From: Akebia trifoliata
Taxonomy: Eukaryota; Streptophyta; Magnoliopsida; Ranunculales; Lardizabalaceae
Assembly (NCBI GenBank): GCA_017979445.1
Contig: CM030711.1
Coordinates: 40,106,757 to 40,170,756 of the forward strand
Reading direction: 5' to 3'
Length of the DNA: 64,000 bases
Notes under the pieces: generated by a model
The model's database searches: none
What the model was told of the DNA's origin: nothing
Seen by the model: the letters and a program-made list of their open reading frames with translations, nothing else
Shown here: positions 1 through 14,200 of the stretch, piece after piece
Layout of the letters: every line of letters begins with the position of its first letter
Position numbering within the stretch: position 1 is the first letter of the stretch
Made by a program: the position numbers and the translations under genes

Positions 1-30
1 CTAATATGCTTTGTATATAAAAAAAAGAGA

Positions 31-60
31 TGCTATATATATATATATAAACACACACAC
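31..60. repeat. (TA)n and (AC)n microsatellite
   Basis: A run of TA dinucleotides passes directly into AC dinucleotides. It lies in the intron upstream of the first visible exon and has no other visible role. Confidence 0.8.
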
Positions 61-102
61 ACTATTAGGAGTAATAAGTTACTAGTATTAGGAGTGTATG
101 TG

Positions 103-175
103 TATTTTTTTGTGTGATAAGCGACCAAATTTATTGATAAAGTGGTCGAGATGACCAATTGGGAAGTACAAGCAG
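103..175 (-). mobile_element. LINE 3'-terminal fragment
   Basis: Read on the minus strand it ends in a short A-run after TTATCAATAAATTTGG and carries GGTCATCTCGACC, the 3'-end motif shared by the other LINE tails in the window (for example near 6840, 27780 and 59910). No coding sequence is left. Confidence 0.5.
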
Positions 176-220
176 AAAGCATGTAAAAAAAAAAAATTAA
201 TGCATAGCGTAGCTACAATG

Positions 221-221
<1 letters not shown>

Positions 222-253
<32 letters not shown>

Positions 254-375
254 CTATATATATATATAATATATATATATATATATCTATATATATATAT
301 ATATATAATTAATGTATAGTGTTGCTACAATGAGTGTGTGTATGTATATATCTGTGTGTGTGTGTGTGTGTGTAT
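222..375. repeat. Compound (TG)n/(TA)n microsatellite, duplicated
   Basis: Alternating TG and TA dinucleotide tracts. The unit starting taatgyatagygt and followed by tgctacaatgagtgtgtg occurs twice (around 200 and 309), so the tract looks duplicated. Confidence 0.8.
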
Positions 376-769
376 GGGACTGATGGCTAGGTTGGAGTTA
401 GTTTGAATCCTACCATGTTATATGTGATTTTACAAGTCCTTTTACAAGTAATTAATCATCTTTTTTATTTTTACAAATTTTAGCAACATCTTTTTTGAAA
501 ATATTTGGTCAATATTTGCTCATTGAAATATTTCCTTCAAAATTTTACACCTGAATTTTTATTATTTTGGTATACATTTAATGTTTATCCAAATATTTGG
601 CTAAATGAATAGTGATTTCCATAGAGATATATACAACAGTTAGTTTTGGTTAAATCTTGTGTCTACTTGTGGAAATGATAATGTTTTTGGTGTATTTTGT
701 GGAAATTTAATATTATGGTACAAAGTATAGCACTAAAATAGTAAAAGGTATGTATCCTTAAAGAAGTAC

Positions 770-1190
770 AATGCTCCTAAGAGTTCAAATAGACCTATGT
801 AGGATTACAAATTCAAAAAGATCCTTTTCAATACACAATTGAGCCCCAATGAAATACAAAATCTTTGTAGCAAAGATGACAATCTTTAATCTCTCTTGAC
901 CATTTATACATTAGAGCTTTGATACAAAAGATAAAACCATGCACCTCATATTTAAAAAAAATTATATGATTTCTTTCCTTCCATAGGCCTGAACAGATTG
1001 CAAATGGGAGCAGCCTCCATAATATACGATCACTAGAATAGAAAACATTGGTAAAGCAACCCCTATATACGTCCACAATTGATCTTGGCTTAGTCCTATT
1101 CATCTTAGTAATAGAGAGAAACAATACCACAACTCCCTTGCAACATTACCATGAAGGAGAAAATGATTTATAGACTCATTACTTGTCTTG
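770..1190 (-). mobile_element. LINE (L1 type) 3'-end fragment with ORF2 C-terminus
   Basis: The minus-strand frame at 828-1130 contains RLLPFAICSGLWKERNHIIF. The PFA..GLWKERN.R.F motif marks the C-terminal end of plant LINE ORF2 and recurs in at least five other fragments here. 5' truncated, with stops. It abuts an oppositely oriented fragment starting about 1225. Confidence 0.7.
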
Positions 1191-1224
1191 CAAATGGAGA
1201 AAAAAAATCAACAATAATCTTCTT

Positions 1225-1655
1225 AGAGGTAATTAGATAGTCACTGCCCAAGAAGTTTGGTCTCACTTCCTTGGTCTTTTTAGTGTAGTGGGATGCCTAC
1301 CTTATTCAATCAAAAGGCTGTTTGAGTCTTGGAGCTCTTGGGGTTATCCTTGCAAAGTCTCAAAGCAGATCCTTTGGAACATTCTTCCATTTGCCATTTG
1401 TTGTGGATTGTGAAGGAAAGAAACAGACATACGTTTGATGTGAAGGAACTTGCAATTCAAGATCTTTCGATGTCCATCTTGGGGTATTGTTCCTTTGGGG
1501 AAAAGTGTACAAAGAGTTTAAAGGAATATCTTTGAGGATTTTGTTTGTGATCTATAGGCGGCCTGAGGGGCTCTCTTCACCTCTTTTTTGTTAAGTTTGT
1601 TATTGGGTCATCTTGTCTCCTTTGTTTTCATAAATAAAATTTAGACTTATCAAAA
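1225..1655 (+). mobile_element. LINE 3'-end fragment
   Basis: The plus strand encodes VWSHFLGLF.VVGCLP, then ILPFAICCGL and KERNRHTF, typical of the LINE ORF2 C-terminus, then a 3' region ending near aataaaatttagacttatcaaaag. Frameshifts are present. Confidence 0.7.
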
Positions 1656-1734
1656 GAAAGGTCAACCATCAGAATCTTATCTAGAGTGGCATCCCAAATG
1701 TTAAAAATTGATTTTAAAAGGAATCTTTGTTCTT

Positions 1735-1870
1735 CACGACTTCTATATATTAAAGCTCTTCTGTATTACTGGTCAAAAGTTGTCTAAGGAATTACCAGTG
1801 CAGTTTTGAGGATTTTTTTAGATGGGATCTTGTTGTAAATAGGGTTGGAGAAGCTACTTATCATAAAAAA
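1735..1870 (+). mobile_element. Small LINE 3'-region fragment
   Basis: Broken frames resemble YWSK..KEL...FEDFFRWDLVVNRV, the segment that follows KERN in the other LINE copies. It is short, and assignment rests on this similarity alone. Confidence 0.45.
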
Positions 1871-2133
1871 GGGTTGGAGAAGCTTGCTGTAGTTATTGTT
1901 CTTCCTCTACTAGTTTCTTTTGGCCTCGTTATTTTTTTCTTCTTTCAGATGCATCTTTAAACCTTATTAATACATTTCTACCTTCTAGAGTCATGGTCTT
2001 CCTAAGTAATTTTTTTTGCGGGATATGGCTTATATTGGAATTGACTATTCATGAGTTCCACCAAGAATGTTGATTGAGTTTTATCCTTTGAAATGTTTAT
2101 CTTGCAAAAACTTACATGCTAGGAACAACGCAG

Positions 2134-2210
2134 GAAGCTGCAAACAATGATAATGGACGAGCACCTCATTCTTCATGGAGAAATTATGACGATTTCAATG
2201 AATACTTTTG
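2134..2210 (+). CDS. CALS10: Callose synthase exon 1 (of those visible)
   Basis: Acceptor cgcag and donor gtaagg bound 77 nt encoding [14 protein letters not shown] then [10 protein letters not shown], a hallmark of plant callose synthases in the cytosolic region before the first membrane cluster. It starts on a full codon and ends two bases into a Trp codon. No earlier exon is visible in 1-2133, so the preceding exons lie outside the window. Confidence 0.93.
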
Positions 2211-5200
2211 GTAAGGGATTTTGTTGAAGCTATGCTTTTGAGAAACAATTATTGCCACTAAACTCAATTCTTCATTTTTTTTAAAGGTCACTTCATTGCT
2301 TTGAACTTAGTTGGCCATGGCGCAAAAGTTCATCATTTTTTCTGAAGCCAAAACCAAGGGCAAAGGTTGGTTATTCTACGGACTATTACAGACACACACA
2401 CACACGCATATGGATCCCGCTTGGCAGCCAACATTTGTGAGCAAACACAGAGCCTACTCTTTGTCCTATATGGGTTAGAAGTTTCGGAAGGGGCTGCTTT
2501 TTTTGTTAGGATGATCTCTATGGTGAGGAGATCATCCTCACAAAAAATCAGCCCAATCTGAAACTTGTAACCCCGTCAAAAGTGGTTTACAAATGAATGG
2601 TAAAAATTGACGGTCCACAATTCTTCAACTTGTAAACCTCTTTTGATGGGGTTAGAAGTTTCGGAATGGGCTGATTTTTTGCGATGATGATCTCCTCACC
2701 ATAGAGATCATCTCATAAAAAATCAGTTCATTCCGAAACTTTTAACCCATATAGGACATAATGTTGGCTTGCGAACGCTACCCCATATATATGTTGGAAT
2801 GTTCTTTTATTGATAATGTTTGATTTGTCTTTTGCTTTGTATTTTACTACCCAGGTAAGTGTAATGTTAGATTTATTCACTTCATGTTCTTTTTTTTTTT
2901 TTTACCATCATGCACATCAATTTCCATGGACTTCAATTTCTTTTAGAGGATGGATGATATGCGATTCTTATCCTTCGAAATATTTTGGGACTTCAATTTC
3001 AAATGATTTTTTTATCTTCAAAGAATCAAAGATAATCCTGCAAATCTCTGGCCACTTTGCCATTTTCAACTTCTAAATTATCACTCACCACGTTGGATGT
3101 GTTGAATCCAAAAACAATGTTCTCTTTGATGCATGCTGTGGATCCAAGTTGTTACTCATCGTGGCTAGCAGGATCGTATTTTGATTTGAAGCATGCTCTT
3201 GGTCCATAACCCCATCTTGCTGGAGTGCTGCTGATTAATTTATTTTCTTTTCTTCCTGATTGAGCTAATTCTCTGTATATATCACTATGGTGATTGCCCA
3301 TCTTTTACATGTTGCAGTTGATATTTCTTTAGTTTTAATTTTGAATCCTTCTGACCTTTACCTTTCCACCTTCATCTATGGACATGTGTTGCATGAGCAG
3401 AAATTTCTCTGAGTCCAGCTGTGCTTAGTCCTGCCAAATCAACGTTTATGTTTTCCCTTCGGATGAAAGGAATAACTCACCTGGCATCCTTCTTGTGGCT
3501 TTCCTATGGCTCTTAACAACATGTTCGTCAAGTGGATTTAAGGGCTTCACATTATCCTTTGGCTCAATCTCCTACCACACCGTTGAACTGTGTGGCTCAT
3601 AATCTCCTCTCGAGTAGCATACTGATAGTTTTTAACTTAGGTAATCTCCACATTTTCCATTGTTAGGTTAAAGGATGAACCCCAACAAGACCACCACAAG
3701 TCCCCTATTGTGTAAAAGGTGGACAAGCATCAGCGACATACAAATGGAAGGTAGCAATCTACCTATGCTTTGAATTTCATGCTATTTCTCACGTCCAACC
3801 AACCGATACCTTCGATCAAGATAAAAGAGGCAATTACCTTATGTTTTAGGTGGGTGACCGGGACATCAATGCTTGAAGAGTAGAGTTTTTTGGGTTCTTA
3901 TTTTTCTGGTTATCCGAACCTCCTTCCTCTACCTCCTTGGTGGGTCGTTCTTTGCACCCTTTCTTAGCTCCCATCAATAATTTTTTTATAGTTTGGATCA
4001 ATCTGATCAATAAATTCGTTATACTTATGAGAAGAATTCAACAAATCCCCTCCACTGAGTTGAAGGATTTTCGAACTTATCCACTTTTGATGAGAAGAGG
4101 ATGATGAGTTTGCTATTCAATCTCTTGACACCAACCAGAAAAAGACCTTCCTTATTTACTTATCTAACCACTGATGCTCTCTGGATAAAGGCCTCTCCCT
4201 TCAAATCTTCCACGGGAAGGTGTTTGGTAAATGGTTCCTAATATCAATCAGCTCCCATGTTATTGACCTCCACCAATTTCTCTTCATTCCTGCATTAGAT
4301 GCTTTAATTTTTAGAGTTTGGCAATCTTCTCGGAGCTGCAACCAAATCAAGAGTTGCTCCACTAAAAAATACAGTAATAGGTGAGGTCATGCACAATATT
4401 GTACTTTTACAGAGGAAGGGTCAGTGGAATCATTGATAAAATGGTGGTGAACATGGCGAAATTCTTCAAATTATAAGATTTGGTCATTTGGTGCTTTTAC
4501 AGAGGAAGGGTCAGTTGAGTCATTACTTTTACAAAGGAAAATGGACTCTTTGGGATTTAGTTCCTTTTGCTGTTTGTGGGTTGATTTGGAAGGAAAGGAA
4601 TAACCGCTCTTTCAACAACAAAAGCAATGATGAGAACGTGTTGGTTGTGGAGGTCTTAGCACTGTTATTCTTTTGGTGTAAAAGGTTCAAGGAGATTAGG
4701 GGTTTTTTCTTCAAAGATTTCCTTGTTAATTGGGATAGGGTTTGTAATGTAGATATGGGGTAATTTCTTGTTCTTTTTCTCTTTGGCGGCTTGTTTGCCT
4801 TTTTTTAGGTTTGTTGTTCTTTCTTTCGATTGGTCTGCCCGACCTCCATTTCTTTGATTATAAAAAAGAAACCTAGCCGGACTGTTGAAAGTTTTCATGC
4901 TGATAAAAAGAAACACCTATTAAATTGGCAACCTGAAAGGATTGTTCCCTTGTTGATGTACTTGCTTTTTCAAATTTTTTGTTGAAAGATCCCCCATGGA
5001 TAATTCCATCTTGAATTTGAGTGTGATTCCTACCCCCTAGAGGGGCCAATGCACCGTCAGGGTAGGTGTTTTTTTTCACCACGTAAGAATTTTCTCTACT
5101 GAGGAAAGGAGTTGGTGTTTTGTTGGATTATGTCATTAATAGTTTCCAAAAATCTGGTTGTCAAGTTTTATTCCATTTTGGAAGGTTTCAGTGGAGCATT

Positions 5201-8200
5201 CTGTTCTAGACAGACATCGGAATGAAACATTGAGCCGGAAACATTGAATGTTTCAGGGATGTTTTGGATTGTCTCGAAATGTTTTATTCTAGACTCTCAC
5301 TGTTTCTTCTCCTGATTGAAGCATTGCCTCGAAATGTTATTTTGAACCTTCCCCATAATTAGGCTCTACTGTGGGACCTCTGATCATCATCATCGTCTTA
5401 AAAATTGCCCTACTGTTTGTTGTTGATTGTATGAGTCCGAATCATGCAATTATCTTCAAATTTGGTCTCAACTTCAATCCATGCCCTTTGTTTTTTTGGC
5501 TTTCAATTGGCCGTTTTAGTGCAAGTTCGTTCACTGTCAGGTGACATTGCTTCTGTTGCTGTTTCCCACTGTCATTCTATATATATTTTTGTTGAATAAT
5601 GCTGAAGTGACCTCAAGATTGTACCTCACATCGCACATCCTGACGTGAAACTGTATGGGAGCCATAGATGCTTTTCATTGAGATACGAGTGAAAAAGGAT
5701 CTATGGTTCCTATCCACTTCCACGTCAAGATGTGCGATATGAGGTACAAGCTTGAGGTCTCTCCAGCACGACTCATTTTTGTCCTTTCCATAGCTGTGTC
5801 TGTTGGTAGATCATTGTCTAATTTACTAGTTTATATAAATTTCAGTCTAGTTACTGTTTCTATTCTCTGTTATCCCTTAGCGGCTAATTACTGGCTTGTA
5901 CAAGGTTGATGCAACTTGAAATTAGAGTTTCAAGTGTCATTTTTTGTTAAAGTTCCATTATCACAAGAAATGATGCAAGTTGAAATAATTCAACTGTTGC
6001 ATTTAAGGTTGGACATAAGCCATGTGATCGATGCATTGAAAAGGGGTAAAAAAATGAAAATAATGAATAGCGGCTTAAAGGGCAGATTCATAACATGGGT
6101 AGGATTATATACTTTGGTATGATATCATTTGATACCCTTAGAACCTCTAAATTTAATTTTTCGCTCAAGAAGCAATTTATTATTGTTAATTTGTGTGCTG
6201 CTTAGGTGAAAACTCTCTTCTAATTGACTATGTTGGGATCTAGTGCCATATCAGGAGCGTGAATATGCAAATTCATGGCTTTTCATTGTCCTACTATGGT
6301 ATTTAATGTAGTAGTCATACTTTGGCTGTCAACATATGCAAACAAATGTCTGCTGGGATATTATGTTAGTCCTGGACATCTGTGCTTAAGTCCCATGTTT
6401 TTTTCCATTTTCTTTTTCTTTACCCCTTTTTGGAGGCCAATATACGTATATTTATGATTTTATGTTATGAACAATTTTCTGATTTTTTAAAGTTTTTTTT
6501 GGTTCATATTATTTTTATTCTTCTCCCCACAATCCTGCCTGAGTTAGTTAAAGGGTACTTGATGTACAGGGTATGCTTGCTTTTGGTGGAAGTCAGCATC
6601 GTGGGAAGACTTCTTTTGTGGAGCATCGAACATTCCTCCATCTGTACCACAGTTTCCACCGCTTGTGGATATTTCTTTTTATGATGTTCCAGGTTTGAGA
6701 TTGCATGTCAAAGGCACTCTTTTTCATCTTTTCAATACTTTTCAGCTTATTTTTTTCCATGAATTTCAATTGAGGTTATGGAGAATGCATCTTACATTTT
6801 TTTTTGATAGGTAAAGATGGAATTTAATAAAGGGGATCGAGGTGACCAACCCAAGAAACAGAACAGGAACAGAAAATACAGCCTTTAAAGACCCTCTCCC
6901 ATCTGACAAAAAAATCTTCAAAGAAAATACCCCTGAATTCTTTAAGGAGCTTGCACCAATGAACAACTAGAGCTAGGACCGAGAAGATCATATCCTGAAC
7001 AGATTTTTTCCTTCTCATCGAACACTCGAGCATTTCGCTCCTTCCACAAGATCCAGCAGATTGTGAATGAAGCTAAACCCCAAAGGATGCGCTTGGACTT
7101 AGCGAAAGCATTTCCTCAAGCGAGCCAAACAGACCATGTACCGAAGCAAGGAAGCAGCCCCCTAACCCGAACAGTAATAAGAAATGAGACCAAATGTGCT
7201 GTGCATAGGTACAATGGATCAAGATGTGGTTGGCCGACTCTCCATCCTTTTTACAAAGAGAACAGATATTCGGACCAACAAAACCCCTTTTATTCAGTTG
7301 ATCCCAAGTGAGAATCTTCCCAAGCGCTGCTGCCCAAATAAAAAAAGAAACCTTTGAAGGCACCTTTTTTCTACAAATTAAGGCATGAGGGATAGTGGCA
7401 CTCATCGCTTCACTTCCGGCTAAGTACATCGATTTCACCGAAAATAATCCGTCTCGAGGTCTGTCCCACCTCCTTTTATCTTCCCAAGCTTTCAAGTTCC
7501 CAATCATTGAAAGCTGTTCTGAAACCGAAATCCCAAGACATCTCATTCCCTTCTCCTTTTAAAGAATCCCCAATTAATCTCCCTTTTTTGTTCGAAATCC
7601 CAGACAAATCCTGGAATTCCTCCTTTAAAGAACGATCCCGATACCACCAATCTTCCCTGAATCCGACTCTTATCACCCCTTCCCACTTTAAATTTCACAT
7701 TTTTCTTGAAAAGTGATAGCCTTTTCAAGATGCCTTTCCACACACCACAACTCTATGACCCTATCACCGGTCCGCTCTCCCAACCCGAATTCTGAGACCC
7801 AAACTTTTCTCTAATGACATCTCTCCATAACTCTCTTCTTCCTCCCCAAATCTCCACAGCCATTTCCCCAAGAGGGCTGAGTTCATCTCTTTGAAGCTCC
7901 TAAAGCCCAAACCTCCTTTTTTCTTTGGGAGGCAATTTTTTCCAGCTTACTAAATTATACTTCTTCCATCTTTGTGATTTCACAAAAAATCACGACACAA
8001 TGTCTCAAGCTTCCCATACTCCATGGCACTGAAAGAAGAGAAAAGTAATAGTTGGGAATGGTAGCCAGGGTGCTTTTTATTAACACCATTTTTCCCCCTG
8101 AAAGATATCGAGCATTCCAGACACTAAGCCTCTTTCCAACCCTTTCAAGCACCGGATCCCATATCTCTTTTTTGTTATACAACCTGCACCCAAAGGCAAG

Positions 8201-11200
8201 TCCAAATAAGTAGTTGGTAAGACCCCAACCTGGAACCCCATTGAAGCAGCCACCACATCTAAATCAGACACCATCCCAATTATGAACATTTTGCTTTTTC
8301 GCAAATTCACTGATAGTCCTGAGATCACTTCGAAGCAACCCAAGGGTCCCACCATGGAAACTTGCCTGGGAGGCTGGGACAGTCAATAATCCAAAAACAC
8401 AAGAGTATCATCCGCAAACTGAAGAAGGGAAATCGCATGTCCACCTGTTCCCACCCAAAATCTTGACATATCACCGTTTTTTACTGCTTTCCCAATCATA
8501 TGACCTAAAGCCTCTACCACCACAATAAATAGAAGCGGTGATAGAGGGTCACCTTGTCTTAGACCCCTTGCGCTACGAAAGAAACTGGAAGGAGACCCAT
8601 TTATTAGAACCAAAAAGGAGGGGGAAAAGACATATTTCAAAATCCATTTCACCCACTTCTCCCCAAAATCCATGCGACACAACAATTACTTTAAGAAATT
8701 TCAGTTGACACGATCACACGCCTTCTCTAACTCGATCATGCAAACCAACCCCTAGAGTTCAGCCTTGCGTCTATGCATTCATTCGTTATTAGGATACTAT
8801 CCAAAATCTACCTCCCTCACACAAAAGCACCTTGAGAGGACCCTATGATATTTTGCATACCGTTTTCATCCTTGTTGCAAGAACTTTCGATAATATTTTA
8901 TACACTACGCTTACCAAGCTTATTGGTCTTAAATCCGAAATGTCTCCCACTTCTGTCTTCTTAGGAATAAGAAAGAGCCAAGAATGTGCAATTGGATCCA
9001 AAACCCAAAAAGCCATTATTAAAAATGTCAGTAAAAGCAACCATGAAGTCCTCTTTCACTGTATCCCAACACACTTGAGAAAATCCAGGGAGAAACCATC
9101 CAGACCTAGTGCTCTATCCCCTGCCAACCCTTTAATCACAGATAAAACTTCATCCTCATCGCAAAGCCGTTCCTACCAAATCCATTGATCAATCATGATG
9201 GCATCAAAGTGAAGGTTGTCCAACTTTGGTTTTTCCACGAGCTCTCTAGAATACAAATTTTTGTAGGACACAACACCCTCAACTACCTCCTCCTCATTGT
9301 TCCTCAATTTATTTTTAATTTGGAGATCTGGCTCACACAATTATGTTGATTTGTCAACCGGTGACAATTTTTGGTGTTGTCTCCATTTTTTATTTTTTTC
9401 GATCGCTAAAGATAATTTTATTGGAAAAAGAAAAACAAAAGGGGGTCGAGAGGACCCACCCAAAACAAAGAGGAAGAACAAAAACACAACATGACAAAGC
9501 AACCAAACTAAGTACAAACAACAATAAACTCTCACGACAAAGAGCATACCCTATCCCAACACACAACAAAGTCTTCAAAGAAGACCCCCTTGAATTCCTC
9601 GTAAAGTTTGCTCCAAGAGAACATGAACTCCAAAATAGAAAGAACAAGTATTTCCAACTTCGAGACTTTCCCTTCAAAGATTCATCGGTTGCTCTCTTTA
9701 CAAATACCCCCAACAGATCGCAAAATGCGCCAAGAACCAAAGAATCTGCTTAGAAGGCGAGACGGAACCTCCCCATGACAACCAAGCTTCCAAGATTGAT
9801 TTTGATGGAGCGAGGAAAACAACCAACTATATCGAATAAGGATACGAAGTGTGACCAAATGTGATGAGCCACCCGACAATGAATGAAGATATGATCCACT
9901 GTTTCCGCCTGAGAACCATACATACAACACTGATTCGGGGAAATAAAACCTCTTTTGATTAATTGATCCAACGTTGCGAGTCTCTCTAATGCCGCTAACC
10001 ATAGGAAAAAAAGATATCTTAGGAAGTGTTTTATCACCCCATACAAAAAAATGAGGGAAATTTGTACCACTAGTAGGGATAATACCCTCGTACAAAGATT
10101 TAACCGTAAACTTCCCATCCCGAGTACCTTCCCACACTCTTTTGTCTTCCGAGGAGTTTTGCACATAGCTATTTTCCATCACCACAATTAGCCTTGCTAA
10201 CATATCCACCTCCTAATCATTGAAAGTTCTTCTAAACTCAAAGTTCTAGTTGTCATGCCATTAACGAAATTCTTGAATATTGAGATAACTTGATTCTTTT
10301 TCAAAGACAAATCATAAAGATCGGGAAATAATTCCTTAAGGGAACCCCTCCCACACCACCAGTCTTCTCAGAATCTCACCTTAGTCCCACTCCCGACTTT
10401 GTACTTCACTTTTTTCTTAAAAAGTTTTAGTCTTTGGAGTATACCTTTCCACACACCACACCCATCGCGCTTCTTGCTGGACCGCTCTCCCACCCATTCA
10501 CCTTCATCCCATATTTATTGACTATTACTTTCCTCCAAAGGCTTCCCCCCTCCTCCCCAAACCTCCAAAGCCATTTCCCCAACAAAACTGAATTCATCGA
10601 ACCAAAATTGCGAATACCCAAACCCCTATTCCTCTTGGGCAAACATAACTTACTCTAACTTACCCAATGATGTTTCCTCATTGTCTCCATCTTTTAATCA
10701 TCTTATCCTAGTCTTCTGTCCCCACTACATGGACATTTGGCATTGTATCTTTGTTCTCCCAAAATCTGAATCTTTTTATTTTATTTTCTTGATTTTTTTC
10801 TTCTTCTGGCAATTACAATGGAGGATGGACAATCTTACCCCCATCCTTTCATAACGACTCCCAACTATAAAAAAAAACTTCAAAACATGACACCCTTAAA
10901 CTCTTTGAAGAGCTTACTCCAAAAGAACAACAATCCAATGATACCTCTTTTATTGCGTGTTTCCACTCTTAAAAGACTCGTTAGTTTCTTTCCTTCTACA
11001 TGCTGCAAGAAACAACATTAGGGCTGCTCAAACTCTATAAATTCTTTCTTTATTTGAAAAAAGCTTGCGACTACCAAGTTTAAAAAAGGATACTACAGAA
11101 CAAGGAAAACACTTAGAAATTTTGCACCAGTGATGTGAAATTAGATAAACTTTCCAAACTAAATTACAAAATGAGAAAATGATTAGTACTCTCCACTTCC

Positions 11201-14200
11201 CGTACGCCTAGTGACAAAATTCTTCGATATATATTTTTTTGTTGAAAAATTCATGATTCTTTCAATCAACGATTTAATCCTCTAACTCAATATATATTTT
11301 ATTTAATATAAAATCTATTAATAATATATGACTTTGTACATTTTTTATTATTCATAGGTAATAGTATATATGTTTATTATTATTATTTTCTTGATTTTTC
11401 ACCAACTTTGCTAATTTTTCTGGTATTTTCCTTTGTTGAATTGTTCCCGAATCGCAACTTTGTCACTATGGCTATAATACCACGAGTTATGATGTGTCCA
11501 TAATTAAGATTTTGCCTAAGGTAATTGACCAAATGAAGAAGGATACCTTGGATGGGACTTTCGGGGGCCTTGAAAACAATAGTTGGAAATTCTTCATATG
11601 AAGTAACAACTTGATCGACAACACTCAATCAAGTACTAGTCCAACTCTGATCCTCATCCAGGAAAGATGTGATTGTGGGAATTTGACTAATGAGATTAGC
11701 AATAAAATGAATGTTTGAATCATTGCATTTTCTCTTGAAATTGAATGCCCATGATCAATGTTTTAAAGAAGGTGCACTTGAGGCATTTTCGGTTCTCAAG
11801 GTGAGGCTGAAGCCTTGATAATTTTAAAGGAAAAAGGGAAACACTAGTCTTGTGTTCCTTCGATTAAGGAATACAAATATTTGATGGAGAAACGACCATC
11901 ACCGCTTCCTTTCCAAATCCGACAATCTACCTTATCTAGCGAAAGGCCAGTAGCGGCTAAGAAATCAACTATAGAGATTGCATCCTAGACCTCCCAGTCA
12001 TTCAGTCTCCTCCTCAGACCAAGATTCCTAGAAACACCCCTATCGTTAGGAACCAAGAAGTTAGAGACCAACATTCCTTTTCTCATGGATAACGAGTACA
12101 ACCCGGGGAACATCTGAAGAGGGGTATGACTACACCACTGATTCTCCCAAAAGTGCACACTATCACCTCTACCCACTTCATGGTAAATATGATTGCCCAC
12201 GGAAGCTCCCCACATAGAAATACCTCTTCAAACACCACACCCAAAGGGAATTGTGCTCTGTTTGCACTCCCAACCCAAATGATCCTCCCCAAACTTGTCC
12301 ACTATCAAGATTCTCCAAAGCTCTTCTTTTTCAATACCAAATCCACTTCCAAACACCAAATCCACTTCCCCAACAACACTTTATTCATATCCCTGAACCT
12401 TCTAATCACAAGACCACTACTTTCCTAGGACGATACACTAACTTCCAATTAACCAAGTGAAACTTACGATTACCACTCCTATCATTCCACATAAAGTCTC
12501 TCACCAACTTCTCCAATTGGAACTCCACACTCCTAGGCAAGACAAGCAACGAGAGGAAATGTGTTTGGATGCTAGTCAACGTATTCTTGATCAACGTCAT
12601 CTTACCCCCCTTTGAAAGGTATTTCGTTTTCCATGAGCCCTGTCTCTTCCTGACCCTCCCTAGAACCTTGTCCCACACCACCGAAGATTTATAAGCCACA
12701 CCAGAGGAATACCCAAATAGGACGTGGGTAGGGAATCAACCTGGCAACCCAAAAAGTTTGCCCAAGCCTTAATGTCAGGGACCTCCCCAATACTATATAT
12801 TTTGCTTTTCCTCAAATTAATCAGAAGGCTAGACACCGCTTCAAACCGACACAAAAGACTCCTAAGAAACCACACCTGACTAGCCCTAGCATCTAGAAAG
12901 ACTAGCGTATCAACAATCTGAAGTGAGTTACTTTAGGCTTCGACTCCGACACACTGAAACTTGTCAAGGCTCCCAACCCGAACGAACATCCTCCCCAAAG
13001 CTGCAACTACAATGTTGAAAAGGAAAGGAGACAACGAGTCGACTTGTATTAAACCTCTAGAACTTTTGAAGAAACTAGCTGGGCTACTATTAAACAAAAC
13101 CTAGAAAGATGCTGAAGAAACATATTTTCTCATCCACTTGATCCATTTCACATCAAATCCCATTTGATGCATTAAATGCCAAAGAAAGTTTCAATTGACT
13201 TGATCATACGTTTTTTCAATATCCACCTTGCACACTAGACCCGTTTTCCCCGATTGCCTCCTAGAATCAGTGCACTTGTTAGCCATCAATACAACATCCA
13301 ACATTTGCCGTCCTTTTATAAAAGCCCCTTGCTTCTTTCCAATGATCTTGGGGATTACTAGCTTCAATCTTGAGGTGGGGGTCTTAGCCAGAATCTTGTA
13401 TGCTGAAGATACTAAACCAATTGGTCTGAAATCCCTCAACTGCTTTGCCCCTTCTTTCTTAGGTATCAATGTTATAAATGAAGCATTCGAATCAAAATCC
13501 AGAAAACCTTCCTAAAAAAATCCCTAAGGGCCAGTAGTAGGTCCTTCTTGATCACTTCCCAACACAATTTGTAAAAACACATTGTAAAACCATAAGGCCT
13601 TGGAGTCTTATCGCTACACATGCTATCAATAACTTGGAACACCTCATCTTTACCAAGGGTCTTTCCAACCACCCTCATCTTGTCCCCCTTCCTTCAACCA
13701 TCTTACTTTGGCTTTCAGCTACCAACTTATTTCTTCCATTGAAGTCACTTTTTGAAACTCAACTTTTAAATTGAGTTGGTTAACTATTTTCTCTTTTTCA
13801 ATCTTACCCTCCTTTCTTCTTCTCTATCCAGAGTAGCAATATCGTCCAACATAGATTTCTTCTTAACCTCTTCTACCAAAGTATTCGACATTCCAAACTT
13901 TTAGTTTTTCTTTCAACTCCTTCAACTTTAGCCTCAAAATTGCTCTCGGTCTCCCAAATACTGCACAGCCATTCCACCACAAATTAATCAGCTAAAAAAA
14001 ACTGTGTTGCAGCCACATATTCTCAAAGTGAAACGGGGATTTACGCTTCAATTCAAATCTAGCCTCCAGAATTACAGGTGAATGGTTGAAAATTGGTCTA
14101 GGAATGTATGACTGGAGAAGAGAACCAAACAAATCCTCCCAATTGGTACTCACTAAAAATCTGTCCAATCTAGATAGAGTTGGAATAGCCTGGTTATTGG

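Larger units (their letters stand above)
6797..9386 (-). mobile_element. LINE A, L1 type, 5'-truncated, antisense in intron 3
   Basis: The 3' end (left) is a poly-A read as T at 6797-6805, then the motif with GGTCACCTCGATCC. Reading minus from the right: an RT palm entry with LIPKK then [18 protein letters not shown] core, thumb with [16 protein letters not shown], and the C-terminal zf-RVT domain. It starts about one third into ORF2 ([12 protein letters not shown]) directly against LINE B's poly-A. Frames are broken many times. Confidence 0.88.

Noticed and set aside
1..2133. An earlier callose synthase exon in the first 2.1 kb
   Set aside because: Searched by eye for the block preceding EAANNDNG; only LINE fragments and simple repeats were found.
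7063..7311. Plus-strand open frame of 82 codons starting [17 protein letters not shown]
   Set aside because: Lies opposite the LINE A zf-RVT coding strand and has no recognised motif.
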